Shown piece by piece: positions 1 through 5,714 of a stretch of 6,009 nucleotides of DNA. This DNA is from Clostridia bacterium. Its GTDB lineage: Bacteria > Bacillota > Clostridia > Oscillospirales > Acutalibacteraceae. Positions within the stretch are counted from its first letter, which is position 1. Each line of letters begins with the position of its first letter. Made by a program: the position numbers and the translations under genes. Under the pieces are notes generated by a model, which was not told the DNA's origin, ran no database searches, and saw only the letters and a program-made list of their open reading frames with translations. The stretch covers positions 1 through 6,009 of the forward strand of contig JAFWCS010000253.1 in the NCBI GenBank assembly GCA_017534365.1, written 5' to 3'.

Positions 1-126
1 AACGACGGTTCCAAATGCGCGCTCTCGCCCGATATACGCATCGTTATTTTCGTCGTCGGCAACGCAGAACAGGTAGGTGATCGTGCCCGCTTTGACATCG
101 CAGCGATATGCGTACATGTAGTCCAT
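1..126 (-). CDS. Possible partial CDS, 5' end only, product unknown
   Basis: An open frame runs leftwards from ATG at 126 (second in-frame ATG at 117) off the window edge, 42 codons seen. An in-frame TAA lies at 142-144, so the gene cannot begin further upstream. The translation begins MDYMYAYRCDVKAG and is protein-like: alternating hydrophobic and polar residues (TITYLFCVADD) suggest beta strands, and third positions are mostly G/C as in the neighbours. Against it, there is no Shine-Dalgarno sequence before either ATG, no convincing promoter between it and the terminator at 205-235, and no signal peptide. It could be the start of a real gene, or the remnant of a gene that has lost its 5' end. 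I do not recognise a family. Confidence 0.35.
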   Translation of the reverse strand, partial: MDYMYAYRCDVKAGTITYLFCVADDENNDAYIGRERAFGTVV

Positions 127-130
127 GTGG

Positions 131-147
131 TTGTAAAATATTTACAA
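131..147. repeat. AT-rich inverted repeat, 7-bp arms
   Basis: TTGTAAA and TTTACAA flank a 3-nt centre (ATA), forming a perfect 7-3-7 dyad directly before the ATG at 126. It sits in the gap between the terminator at 205-235 and the possible partial gene, and a T-run follows it on the plus strand. It could be an operator or a weak hairpin. No known box fits exactly: it is one base shorter than the 18-bp Rex site and two shorter than the 17-bp TnrA/GlnR site. Confidence 0.4.
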
Positions 148-197
148 TTTTTTTACGAATTTTTGGCTTTTTTGCCTTTTCTTTTGAAACAGAAAAT

Positions 198-235
198 GAA
201 ACAGAAAAGCCGCCGTCGCGAAACGCGACGGCGGC
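198..235 (-). terminator. Rho-independent terminator of the PPC-repeat protein gene
   Basis: A perfect 12-bp GC-rich stem (209-220 paired with 224-235) closes on a 3-nt loop. Reading leftwards it is followed by TTTT (205-208) and a T-rich stretch. It begins 21 nt after the TGA at 257. The plus strand has no T-run after the stem, so it is directional and serves the minus-strand gene. Confidence 0.9.
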
Positions 236-256
236 GAATGATTCAGTCTGCGGAAC

Positions 257-1609
257 TCAGGAACGGCCGAAGAAGGATTTGAAGATGCTCACGGTCACTT
301 CCCAGACCTTGATCTCCTTGAAGAAGCTGAACGCATCCTTCCAGAGAGACCAGTCAAGCGCCTTGATGCGCTCCCAGAGTGAAGGCTGCTTCTCGGGCAC
401 GGGCGTTTCGGCCACAGAGACCGTGTAGCGGCCGCTGTTGACCACGGCGCCGGCCGTGACTTTGATGTAGTAGGTTTCCGCCGTCTTCTCGGGGAAATCA
501 AAGACCAGCGGGTTCGCCTTGGTTACCATTTTGGTGCCGCCCTCGATCGGGGTGGCGGGCGCCTTGGCGGTGGTGATGACGACGTTCCAGGAAGCGTCGC
601 CGGTCACATAGCTGGAAGCCTTGATCGTGAGGGTCATATTCTTCGCGGCGGTGGTCGTCACTTTGAAATAATCGACGTCGTTTTCATCGAAGGTGGAGCC
701 GAAGAGCGGCGTGGTTGCCGTCACGACGTCCGCGACGTTGGTCTCGTTGTTGAATTCATGCTCGCTGCCGGCGTTCGCGGTGAAATACACCATCGTGCTG
801 TAGCCGCCGACGGTCTGCGCGGCGTCGCCTTCGACCTTGATATAATATTCCTTGCCGGCGATCGAGATCTGATCGCTGTAGGCGTCTGCTTCGCCGACCT
901 TTCTGGTCAGGGTGCCGATCGTCTTTTCGCGGTTCTCGCCGTCGCCGTAGAACGCGAGCAGGGAAACCTTCAGCGCGCCCTTCTGAATGCCGTAAGCATC
1001 CAGATAGAGGTTGACATAGCCGTCCTTCGGCGCAGTGAAGTGATAATAATCGACGTCCCCGTTGGTGATGGTGCCCTCATAGATATTCATATCGGACGCG
1101 GAGGTCGAAAGCTTGAGGGCGTTGGCATCGTTGGAAATGTCATTGGTCTCGGCTTCGGTCAGCTTGCTGATATCCACAGCGGCGGTCACGGAATAATTCT
1201 TGCTGCTGTGGACGTTGCCCGCCTTGACCTCCACATAGAAGGTGCCGGCTTTCGCGCCGAAGGTGAGCTTTTCGGAAGCGGAGTTGCCCGCGGAAACGGC
1301 GGCGCTGTAAGCACGGCCGTCCGCATCGAGCACGGCGACTTCAAAATAGGACGCAGCGGATTCCGCCGTCTCATGGGCGAAGGTCACGGTCACAAGGCCC
1401 GCCTTGTCGGTCACGAAGGTGAAATAATCCACGTCCTCCGCGGTGTTGAGGTTACCCTCCACGGTTTTGCCGACGGAGAAAAGGGTCGCTGTCTCGACGG
1501 AGTCGTTCGGCTCAGCCTCGAGATCGTTGGCCGCAAAGCCGAGAACGGCGGTGCTGCCGATCATGAGCACGGCAAGCAGAAGCGCGACCATAGTCTTTGC
1601 GAATTTCAT
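257..1609 (-). CDS. Secreted protein with three PPC-like domains and an amphipathic aromatic tail
   Basis: This 450-aa protein is exported: residues 1-27 are a typical Sec signal peptide (KFAK, a hydrophobic core, then GFAA before ND). Three similar beta domains follow, at about 30-145, 151-277 and 281-400. Each opens with an acidic motif (EAEPND at 31-36, EAETND at 152-157, EHEFNN at 283-288), then has D-V-D-Y-F/Y (59-63, 185-189, 311-315), and ends near a Y-x-I/V-K/E-V strand. This is the pattern of bacterial pre-peptidase C-terminal (PPC) domains, which usually accompany secreted proteases; no catalytic domain is present here, so the role is probably structural or binding. Residues 409-450 form a Trp/Phe/Lys-rich tail without LPXTG or a membrane anchor. 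The start is supported by AGGAGG at 1617-1622, 7 nt upstream. It is a monocistronic unit with its own promoter and terminator. The ligand is unknown. Confidence 0.88.
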   Translation of the reverse strand: MKFAKTMVALLLAVLMIGSTAVLGFAANDLEAEPNDSVETATLFSVGKTVEGNLNTAEDVDYFTFVTDKAGLVTVTFAHETAESAASYFEVAVLDADGRAYSAAVSAGNSASEKLTFGAKAGTFYVEVKAGNVHSSKNYSVTAAVDISKLTEAETNDISNDANALKLSTSASDMNIYEGTITNGDVDYYHFTAPKDGYVNLYLDAYGIQKGALKVSLLAFYGDGENREKTIGTLTRKVGEADAYSDQISIAGKEYYIKVEGDAAQTVGGYSTMVYFTANAGSEHEFNNETNVADVVTATTPLFGSTFDENDVDYFKVTTTAAKNMTLTIKASSYVTGDASWNVVITTAKAPATPIEGGTKMVTKANPLVFDFPEKTAETYYIKVTAGAVVNSGRYTVSVAETPVPEKQPSLWERIKALDWSLWKDAFSFFKEIKVWEVTVSIFKSFFGRS

Positions 1610-1643
1610 AGTCTGTCCTCCTGTTTTACAAAAATGTCGATGT

Positions 1644-1658
1644 GTAGAATGATTCTAC
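1644..1658. promoter_or_regulatory. 15-bp palindrome over the -10 box, possible Fur-family operator
   Basis: GTAGAAT-G-ATTCTAC is a perfect 7-1-7 dyad that contains the -10 hexamer and the predicted transcription start of the PPC-repeat gene, where a bound repressor would block polymerase. The 7-1-7 shape and central AATnATT match the Fur/PerR/Zur family; by eye 10 of 14 positions agree with the Bacillus PerR box. That a Fur-family protein binds here is inference. Confidence 0.45.
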
Positions 1659-1680
1659 CACATTCCCGCAAAAAAGTCAA
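1652..1680 (-). promoter_or_regulatory. Sigma-A promoter of the PPC-repeat protein gene
   Basis: On the minus strand TTGACT (1675-1680) and TAGAAT (1652-1657) are separated by exactly 17 bp, with a TG extension one base before the -10. The predicted transcript starts near 1645 and has a leader of about 36 nt containing the AGGAGG ribosome binding site. No other promoter between the upstream operon's terminator and the gene is as good. Confidence 0.85.
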
Positions 1681-1699
1681 ATCAAATCCCCGCCGTATT

Positions 1700-1732
1700 T
1701 GTTAAGATTCGGTTAAGATTCAGTAAATTTTC
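1700..1732. repeat. Three direct repeats with 11-bp period, PhoP/OmpR-type activator site
   Basis: Plus-strand units GTTAAGATTC at 1701 and 1712 are identical, and a degenerate third (GTAAATTTTC, 7 of 10) starts at 1723, all exactly 11 bp apart. On the minus strand this gives TTAACA, TTAACC and TTTACT, each followed by five bases, which resembles the Bacillus PhoP box TT(A/C/T)A(C/T)A. The nearest unit is 19 bp upstream of the -35 of the PPC-repeat gene, on the same face-of-helix spacing that winged-helix response regulators use. The regulator's identity is inferred only. Confidence 0.55.
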
Positions 1733-1822
1733 CACGGGAATCCGCAGTCTGTATTCATATAGTGTGATCCCGCCGGGCGTTTTGTTGCAGGGACTGCAAA
1801 AAAAGCGGCTTGCTGCGAAAGC

Positions 1823-1846
1823 AAAAAGGACGGCCGGCGGCCGTCC
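1823..1846 (-). terminator. Rho-independent terminator of the glycan operon
   Basis: Perfect 8-bp stem GGACGGCC/GGCCGTCC (1828-1835 with 1839-1846), 3-nt loop, then TTTTT (1823-1827) on the minus strand. It begins 27 nt after the hydrolase stop codon at 1874 and ends the four-gene operon. A second smaller hairpin (6-bp arms, 1785-1799) beside another T-run (1798-1804) lies just beyond and may add little. Confidence 0.88.
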
Positions 1847-1873
1847 GTGCGTAAGATAAAAACCGTGTGTCGC

Positions 1874-2607
1874 TCAAAGCTCCGCCGTGTGCGCGCTGAA
1901 CTGCAGCGCGGGGAGCCAGGCGGGGTCGAGCCCCTCCGGACACCAGGGGTGGCCGAGCATGCTGCGCCCGAAGATCGTTTCATAGAAGCAGGCGGCGCCG
2001 AGATATTCCCCTGCTCTGCTTGCGTGCATCCCGTCTTCACAGGTCAGCCGGTCGCCGACCCGCGTCTGCCGCGCGAGCTGGAAGGCGCAGCCGGTCGGGA
2101 TAATCTCCGTAATCTCCGCTTCTTCCGCGGCGGAAACATAGGCTGCGGCCAGCGCGCGATACATTTCTTCCTGATCGTTGTGATAGGCGCCGAAGGCAGG
2201 CGCAGTGCAATCAGCGCCGTAGGCCCAGGTCTGATGCAGCAGGATCCGCGCCTTGGGCTGCGCCATCCGGCAATAGGCGGCAAGCTCCGCCAGATACGGC
2301 GTGTAGCTCTCGCGCACCCCGCTGAGCGCGCTGCACTGCTGGAGCGTAATCACGTCCCAGTCCTCATCCTCCACGGCCTCATGCAGCGCCACGTCCGACG
2401 GGCGGTTCATGACCGTTTCGCCGGGCAGATAGATTCGTAATCATAGGCCGGCTCCTCTTTGCGCCAGTTGTTCCAATGCAGCTCAAGCGAGCAGCCGCCG
2501 ATGAAAAGATTGCAAAGCAGAAGCTCCTCGCCGTCCGCCTTCAGCAGCTGCGGAAGCAGCGCGTGGGCGTTCGCTGAAAAGCTGTTGCCGATCGAAAGAA
2601 TATTCAT
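1874..2607 (-). pseudogene. SGNH/DUF4886-type hydrolase, interrupted by a one-base frameshift
   Basis: Two frames join into one 244-residue SGNH-like hydrolase. The upstream frame (ATG at 2607) carries the nucleophile block GNSFS (Ser9) and NLFIGGCSLELHW, then ends at a TGA at 2407-2409 after 66 codons. The downstream frame carries YLPGETVMNRPS, DWDVITLQQ, LLHQTWAYG and the catalytic D-x-x-H block as DGMH (Asp192, His195 of the restored protein), ending at 1874. Adding one base near 2434-2436, most simply restoring AAA from AA, gives AYDYE-IYLPGE and a full-length product. SGNH enzymes of this type act as esterases or glycan deacylases; no signal peptide is present, so a cytosolic role is likely. 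The ATG overlaps the ligase stop by 4 nt (ATGA), with AAGGGG upstream. It may be a real pseudogene or a homopolymer sequencing error. The family call is firm, the substrate unknown. Confidence 0.85.
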
Positions 2608-3962
2608 GCGTCCCCTTCCCGGTTCCCGGCCGGCAGCTTCAGCGCAAACACCGCCTGCGCCAGGCCGAGCACCATCATCAGATATTGCAGCGGTTTCAGG
2701 CCGTAAAAGAGACAATCCGTCATGCCGCACAGCAGGAAGGCCGTCACGCTCGCGAGCAGCGTCACGGCAAATTCCCGGCAAACGCCGCCTCGCCGCAACA
2801 GCCGGATCGCCTGCACAAAAAACACAACGAAGATCGCGGCGAGCAGCAGCGCGCCGATCACGCCGTTCTCCGCCCACGCCTGCAAAAAGATATTGTGCGC
2901 GTGGGGCTGCGGCACGTGATAGACGTTGTGGAGCTGCTGCCGCACGGTGTCAAAGCCCGTGCCGTGGCCGAAAAACGGCTTGTGCCGGATCAGATCGGCC
3001 ACGCTCCGCCAGAGCTGCTTGCGCGTGAGAATGGAAACGTCGGTATCGCCGTTGGTCAGCAGGGTCAGCAGGCGCTTCACCGTGCCGCCGGCAATAACCG
3101 CCGCCCCGCAGGCCGCAGCGGCGCCCACGCCGACCAGCTTGAGCACGCGTTTCCCGCCGTAAAGCAGCAGCACGGCGCACACCGCGGCCGTGTAGAGATA
3201 CGGCCCGCGGGAATAGGAAGAGGCCACGCCGCCCCCGCAAAGGAGGAAACAGACCAGGCCGAAGACGCGCGTCCTGCGCGCGGGGGCGCAGAGAAAAAGA
3301 TGCGCCGCAAAGGGCAGCAGAATCAGGGCGATCGCAGCGAAAAAGAGCGGGTTCGTCATGGTGCTGCAGGCCCGCGTGTTAAAAGAATAGAAGGTCTTGG
3401 CCGCCATGCGGGAGGTGACGAACTGCGGCAGGATGTGCACAGCCTTCTCCGCCAGACGGTTCAGAAATTTCCAGAAGGGATTGAAGGCGGTGTTCAGCGG
3501 CGGCGGCGCAAAGTGGAACAGAAACATCTGCCCGATGCCGATCGCCCCTGCAACTCCGCCGCACAGGCTGCCGCATGCGATCACGGTCTGCACGCGCGCG
3601 GCGGAATCCACGGTTTCGGTAAAGAAATAATACCCGCCGAGCATGAGCAGCCAGATGCCGATGCTTACAAGCGCCGAAAGCTTCGCCGGCGAATAGAGCA
3701 GGCCGACCGTCATCCAGCCGAGATAGATCAGGATCGTGGCGCCCAGCGCGCCAAACCGCGGCCGCGCGTGCGCGGCAATGCGCGCTTTGAGCACGCAGAT
3801 GAAACCGATCAGCGTCAGAAACGGCGCGGCATATTCCGGGAGCAGGGCGGCGAGCAGAAACGTCGCGGGCGCCCAGCGCGCCAGCCGCTCAGCCTTCTGC
3901 GCCGTCGCCGGCGGCGTCACCGCCTGCGCCGGCTGCGGCGCCGGATTCAGATTCGTTTTCAC
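2604..3962 (-). CDS. O-antigen ligase/polymerase-type (Wzy_C) polytopic membrane protein
   Basis: This 452-aa integral membrane protein has roughly ten or more hydrophobic segments and an extended loop in its C-terminal half. Family motifs of the O-antigen ligase/Wzy_C group are visible: SYSRGPYL (249-256), R314 with W318, HKPFFGHGTGFD (327-338), and PHAHNIFLQAWAENG (353-367). Members move or polymerise undecaprenyl-diphosphate-linked glycans on the outer face of the membrane. In a Gram-positive the product would be a surface polysaccharide, a teichoic-type polymer or a protein-linked glycan rather than lipopolysaccharide; which one is not shown. The start is GTG at 3962, supported by GAGGAG 7 nt before it, and lies 74 nt inside the preceding gene. 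The first 28 residues are Pro/Ala-rich and probably cytosolic. Its stop overlaps the hydrolase start by 4 nt. Confidence 0.88.
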   Translation of the reverse strand: MKTNLNPAPQPAQAVTPPATAQKAERLARWAPATFLLAALLPEYAAPFLTLIGFICVLKARIAAHARPRFGALGATILIYLGWMTVGLLYSPAKLSALVSIGIWLLMLGGYYFFTETVDSAARVQTVIACGSLCGGVAGAIGIGQMFLFHFAPPPLNTAFNPFWKFLNRLAEKAVHILPQFVTSRMAAKTFYSFNTRACSTMTNPLFFAAIALILLPFAAHLFLCAPARRTRVFGLVCFLLCGGGVASSYSRGPYLYTAAVCAVLLLYGGKRVLKLVGVGAAAACGAAVIAGGTVKRLLTLLTNGDTDVSILTRKQLWRSVADLIRHKPFFGHGTGFDTVRQQLHNVYHVPQPHAHNIFLQAWAENGVIGALLLAAIFVVFFVQAIRLLRRGGVCREFAVTLLASVTAFLLCGMTDCLFYGLKPLQYLMMVLGLAQAVFALKLPAGNREGDA

Positions 3963-4701
3963 AGACAGTCTCCTCTCTGTTTTCGGACGGTGCCCGCCCG
4001 GCGGTGAATCTGCGATACAGCAGCGAACACAGGATGCTCAGCACGAGCGTGGTGCCGAAAATGATCGCCGCCACACGGTAGTTTTTTTGGATCAGCTGCG
4101 ATCCGCACCAGGTCGAGGTCAGGATCGCCGGGATCCGCGCGATGCCCGTGACGAGCAGAAATTTTTTCATATCCAGATTGGTGATGCTCGCCGCGTAGGT
4201 CAGCACGTCCTTGGGCGTGCCGGGGATCAGATAGAGAAAAAACAGCGTGCCGTAGACCTTCTGCGGATCCTGCAGGAATTTCAGCGCGTTCAGCTTCTCC
4301 GTCGGGAAAAAGACGTTGACCAGCCGCCGGCCGAAGACCCGCGCGAGCGCAATGATGATCAGCGAACCGATCAGCGTCCCCGCCATGCAGAGCAGCAGCC
4401 CGACCCAGGGGCCGTAAAGATAGCCCGAACCGATCTCCAGCGGCTCTGCGGGAATGATCTTGAGCACGGTCTGGAACGTGCGGACTGCCACGAACACCCA
4501 TTTGTCGTAGCCGTTGAACTGCGCGAGGAAGGCCTCGAGATGCGCCGGATCGCCGAAGATCTCAACGATCTGCGCGTGGTAGCGCACGTAGCAATAGAGG
4601 AAGACGCCGAGCAGCAGCGCCGAGCCCGCCGCAGCGGCAATCACCTGCAGCAGACGCGCCTTGTTCTCAAACAGAGCTTTGATACGCTTCAAAAAATTCA
4701 C
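3889..4701 (-). CDS. TVP38/DedA-family (SNARE-associated/VTT domain) membrane protein
   Basis: Starting from GTG at 4701 the protein is 270 aa. A membrane segment near 17-38 is followed by the VTT/DedA core at about 70-225, with the signature E-x-x-x-G-x-x-x-G region (EPLEIGSGYLYG, 86-97), AGTLIGS plus ALARVFG (107-124), and FLYLIPGTPKDVLTYAAS (155-172), then R189-I-P. DedA-family proteins are linked to lipid-carrier transport, including undecaprenyl phosphate recycling; TVP38 members are less well defined. An ATG at 4749 would add 16 residues, but it has no ribosome binding site and its extension (SPGGSGPT) only mirrors the overlapping glycosyltransferase in another frame; the GTG has a weak GGAAAG. 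Overlap with the glycosyltransferase is 35 nt. The last 35 residues are an acidic, Gly/Ala-rich tail encoded where the ligase gene begins. Confidence 0.87.
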   Translation of the reverse strand: MNFLKRIKALFENKARLLQVIAAAAGSALLLGVFLYCYVRYHAQIVEIFGDPAHLEAFLAQFNGYDKWVFVAVRTFQTVLKIIPAEPLEIGSGYLYGPWVGLLLCMAGTLIGSLIIIALARVFGRRLVNVFFPTEKLNALKFLQDPQKVYGTLFFLYLIPGTPKDVLTYAASITNLDMKKFLLVTGIARIPAILTSTWCGSQLIQKNYRVAAIIFGTTLVLSILCSLLYRRFTAGRAPSENREETVCENESESGAAAGAGGDAAGDGAEG

Positions 4702-5473
4702 CGAGCTTTCCGCGGTAGGGCCGCTCCCGCCAGGGCTTATGCTTGCCATTGTAATGGATCACGACGGCGTGCGCGCGCACCCAGGGCAGATCGATGCGCC
4801 TGTGACCGCCGAAGCAGTGATAAATCCGATACGTTTTTTCATCCAGATTATACAGCCGCTCATCCACGTAGAGCAGCTGATCCTGCATCAGCACGTTCAG
4901 CACGTCCTGATCCGCCAGCAGCAGCTTTTTGACGTTGGCATTGATATAGGAAAAAAGCCGCTCCGCGGTCACGGCCGCGCGCCAGCGATCCAGATCAAAG
5001 AGCAGGACCCCGGCGTTGACGTAGCGCCGCCCGCGCGGGATGCCCAGGCGCCGCAGATTGACCCGCTCCAGGATCCCGAACAGATGCGGCGCAGCCGCGA
5101 CGGTCTTGCCGCAGAGATCCAGATCATAAAGCGCGGAAAGATCACGGTTGATCACGATATCCGGGTCCAGATAGAGCACGCGGTGCACCGTTTCCGGCAG
5201 CAGCTCGCCGAGCAGCAGGCGGTAATAGGTCTCGCGGCTCAGGCGGTCAAGCACCGGCACACCCTCAAACAGCGCCGCGGGCGCAACGATCGGGTGCAGC
5301 GCAGCCTGCGCGCCGTCAAGCGCCTGCGTCATGCGATCAAGATCCGCCTGCGTGAGAGAGGAATGGATCACATAGATCTCAAAGCGCCTGCCGCGCGTGG
5401 TGCGCACGAGCGAGCGCAGCATCACACACAGCGGGGAAACATAATTGGAATCCAGCGTCACTAAGATGTTCAT
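4667..5473 (-). CDS. Glycosyltransferase family 8 protein
   Basis: This 268-aa protein has the full set of GT8 (galactosyl/glucosyltransferase, LPS-type) landmarks: a nucleotide-binding start (NILVTLDSNY), ETYYRLLLGELLP (81-93), the metal-binding D-x-D as YLDPD (Asp103, Asp105), YVNAGVLLFDLDRW (151-164), ADQDVLN (187-193) and the late VIHYNGKHKPW (238-248). GT8 enzymes are retaining transferases that use UDP-sugars, with Mn2+ held by the DPD motif; this one has no signal peptide or membrane segment and should act on the cytosolic face. The length is typical of a compact member, and every expected catalytic motif is present. AAAGGA lies 6 nt before the ATG. It is the first gene of the operon, directly after the promoter at 5515-5543, so it probably adds a sugar to the lipid-linked glycan handled by the following membrane proteins. 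Donor and acceptor sugars cannot be told. Confidence 0.92.
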   Translation of the reverse strand: MNILVTLDSNYVSPLCVMLRSLVRTTRGRRFEIYVIHSSLTQADLDRMTQALDGAQAALHPIVAPAALFEGVPVLDRLSRETYYRLLLGELLPETVHRVLYLDPDIVINRDLSALYDLDLCGKTVAAAPHLFGILERVNLRRLGIPRGRRYVNAGVLLFDLDRWRAAVTAERLFSYINANVKKLLLADQDVLNVLMQDQLLYVDERLYNLDEKTYRIYHCFGGHRRIDLPWVRAHAVVIHYNGKHKPWRERPYRGKLGEFFEAYQSSV

Positions 5474-5508
5474 GGCAGTTCCTTTGATATGGATGAAATC
5501 TTTTACGT

Positions 5509-5523
5509 TGATAAATTATATCA
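5509..5523. promoter_or_regulatory. Fur-box-like imperfect dyad over the -10 of the glycan operon
   Basis: TGATA and TATCA arms (5 bp, 5-nt centre) enclose the -10 hexamer. Read on the minus strand the 15-mer agrees by eye with 11 of 14 informative positions of the Bacillus Fur box TGATAAT-N-ATTATCA. Part of the match is the -10 box itself, so chance is a real alternative. Confidence 0.3.
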
Positions 5524-5543
5524 GTTTCCTATGCTAAAGTCAA
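5515..5543 (-). promoter_or_regulatory. Sigma-A promoter of the glycan operon
   Basis: TTGACT (5538-5543) and a consensus TATAAT (5515-5520) on the minus strand are 17 bp apart, with a TG one base before the -10. The transcript should start near 5508, giving a leader of about 35 nt. It is divergent from the groES promoter, whose -35 begins 76 bp away. Confidence 0.88.
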
Positions 5544-5549
5544 CAAGCG

Positions 5550-5602
5550 TTACAACATTGTAATTTCGGTTGCTGCCCGTCCGAAATATTACAATATTGT
5601 GA
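5550..5602. repeat. Composite inverted repeat between the divergent promoters
   Basis: Two small dyads, TTACAA-CA-TTGTAA (5550-5563) and TTACAA-TA-TTGTGA (5589-5602), are mirror arms of one larger inverted repeat. Its inner arms TTTCGG (5564-5569) and CCGAAA (5581-5586) enclose an 11-nt centre; the right arm has two extra bases. The left dyad lies just upstream of the glycan-operon -35 and the right dyad 17 bp upstream of the groES -35, so one regulator could touch both promoters. No known factor is assigned. Confidence 0.55.
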
Positions 5603-5618
5603 ATTTTCAGAAAAAGGC

Positions 5619-5647
5619 TTGATTTTTTCCGCAAAAGGGGCTACAAT
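5619..5647 (+). promoter_or_regulatory. Sigma-A promoter of groES
   Basis: TTGATT (5619-5624) and TACAAT (5642-5647) are 17 bp apart. Transcription should begin near 5654, at the left edge of the CIRCE element, so HrcA bound there would stop initiation. Confidence 0.85.
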
Positions 5648-5652
5648 ACGAA

Positions 5653-5679
5653 TTAGCACTCGGGGTTCGAGAGTGCTAA
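5653..5679. promoter_or_regulatory. CIRCE element, HrcA operator
   Basis: TTAGCACTC-N9-GAGTGCTAA is an exact match to the CIRCE consensus, with both 9-bp arms perfect. CIRCE is bound by the heat-shock repressor HrcA, which needs GroE for activity, so groES expression here should rise on heat or misfolding stress. The element also sits at the start of the mRNA leader, where it can fold as a hairpin. Confidence 0.97.
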
Positions 5680-5714
5680 ACCAAGTTTGCATTTTATAAT
5701 TGGAGGTCTTTGAT

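Noticed and set aside
131..147. Rex or TnrA/GlnR binding site
   Set aside because: The dyad has suggestive ends, but its spacing is one base short for Rex and two short for TnrA/GlnR, so no regulator was named.
758..1705. 315-codon plus-strand open frame opposite the PPC-repeat gene
   Set aside because: Its Gly/Val/Ile-rich repeats mirror the PPC repeats on the other strand, and it runs through the real promoter of that gene.
1785..1799. Second terminator beyond the glycan operon
   Set aside because: TTGCAG-GGA-CTGCAA is a 6-bp hairpin, but on the minus strand the T-run precedes rather than follows it, and a strong terminator already lies upstream at 1823-1846. On the plus strand it is followed by A residues.
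1747..1873. Small gene or RNA in the intergenic stretch
   Set aside because: No frame with a ribosome binding site or protein-like composition was seen between the two transcription units apart from the hairpins already described.
2685..4007. 440-codon plus-strand open frame opposite the ligase gene
   Set aside because: Its product is full of Arg, Gln, His and Ala with no membrane or fold pattern, as expected for the antisense of a GC-rich gene. The minus-strand ligase has clear family motifs and a good ribosome binding site.
3736..4932. 398-codon plus-strand open frame across the DedA-like and GT8 genes
   Set aside because: Low-complexity Arg/Ala/Gln translation with no ribosome binding site; it is antisense to two recognisable genes.
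4661..5464. 267-codon plus-strand open frame opposite the GT8 gene
   Set aside because: It is antisense to a gene with the full GT8 motif set and shows no family signature itself.
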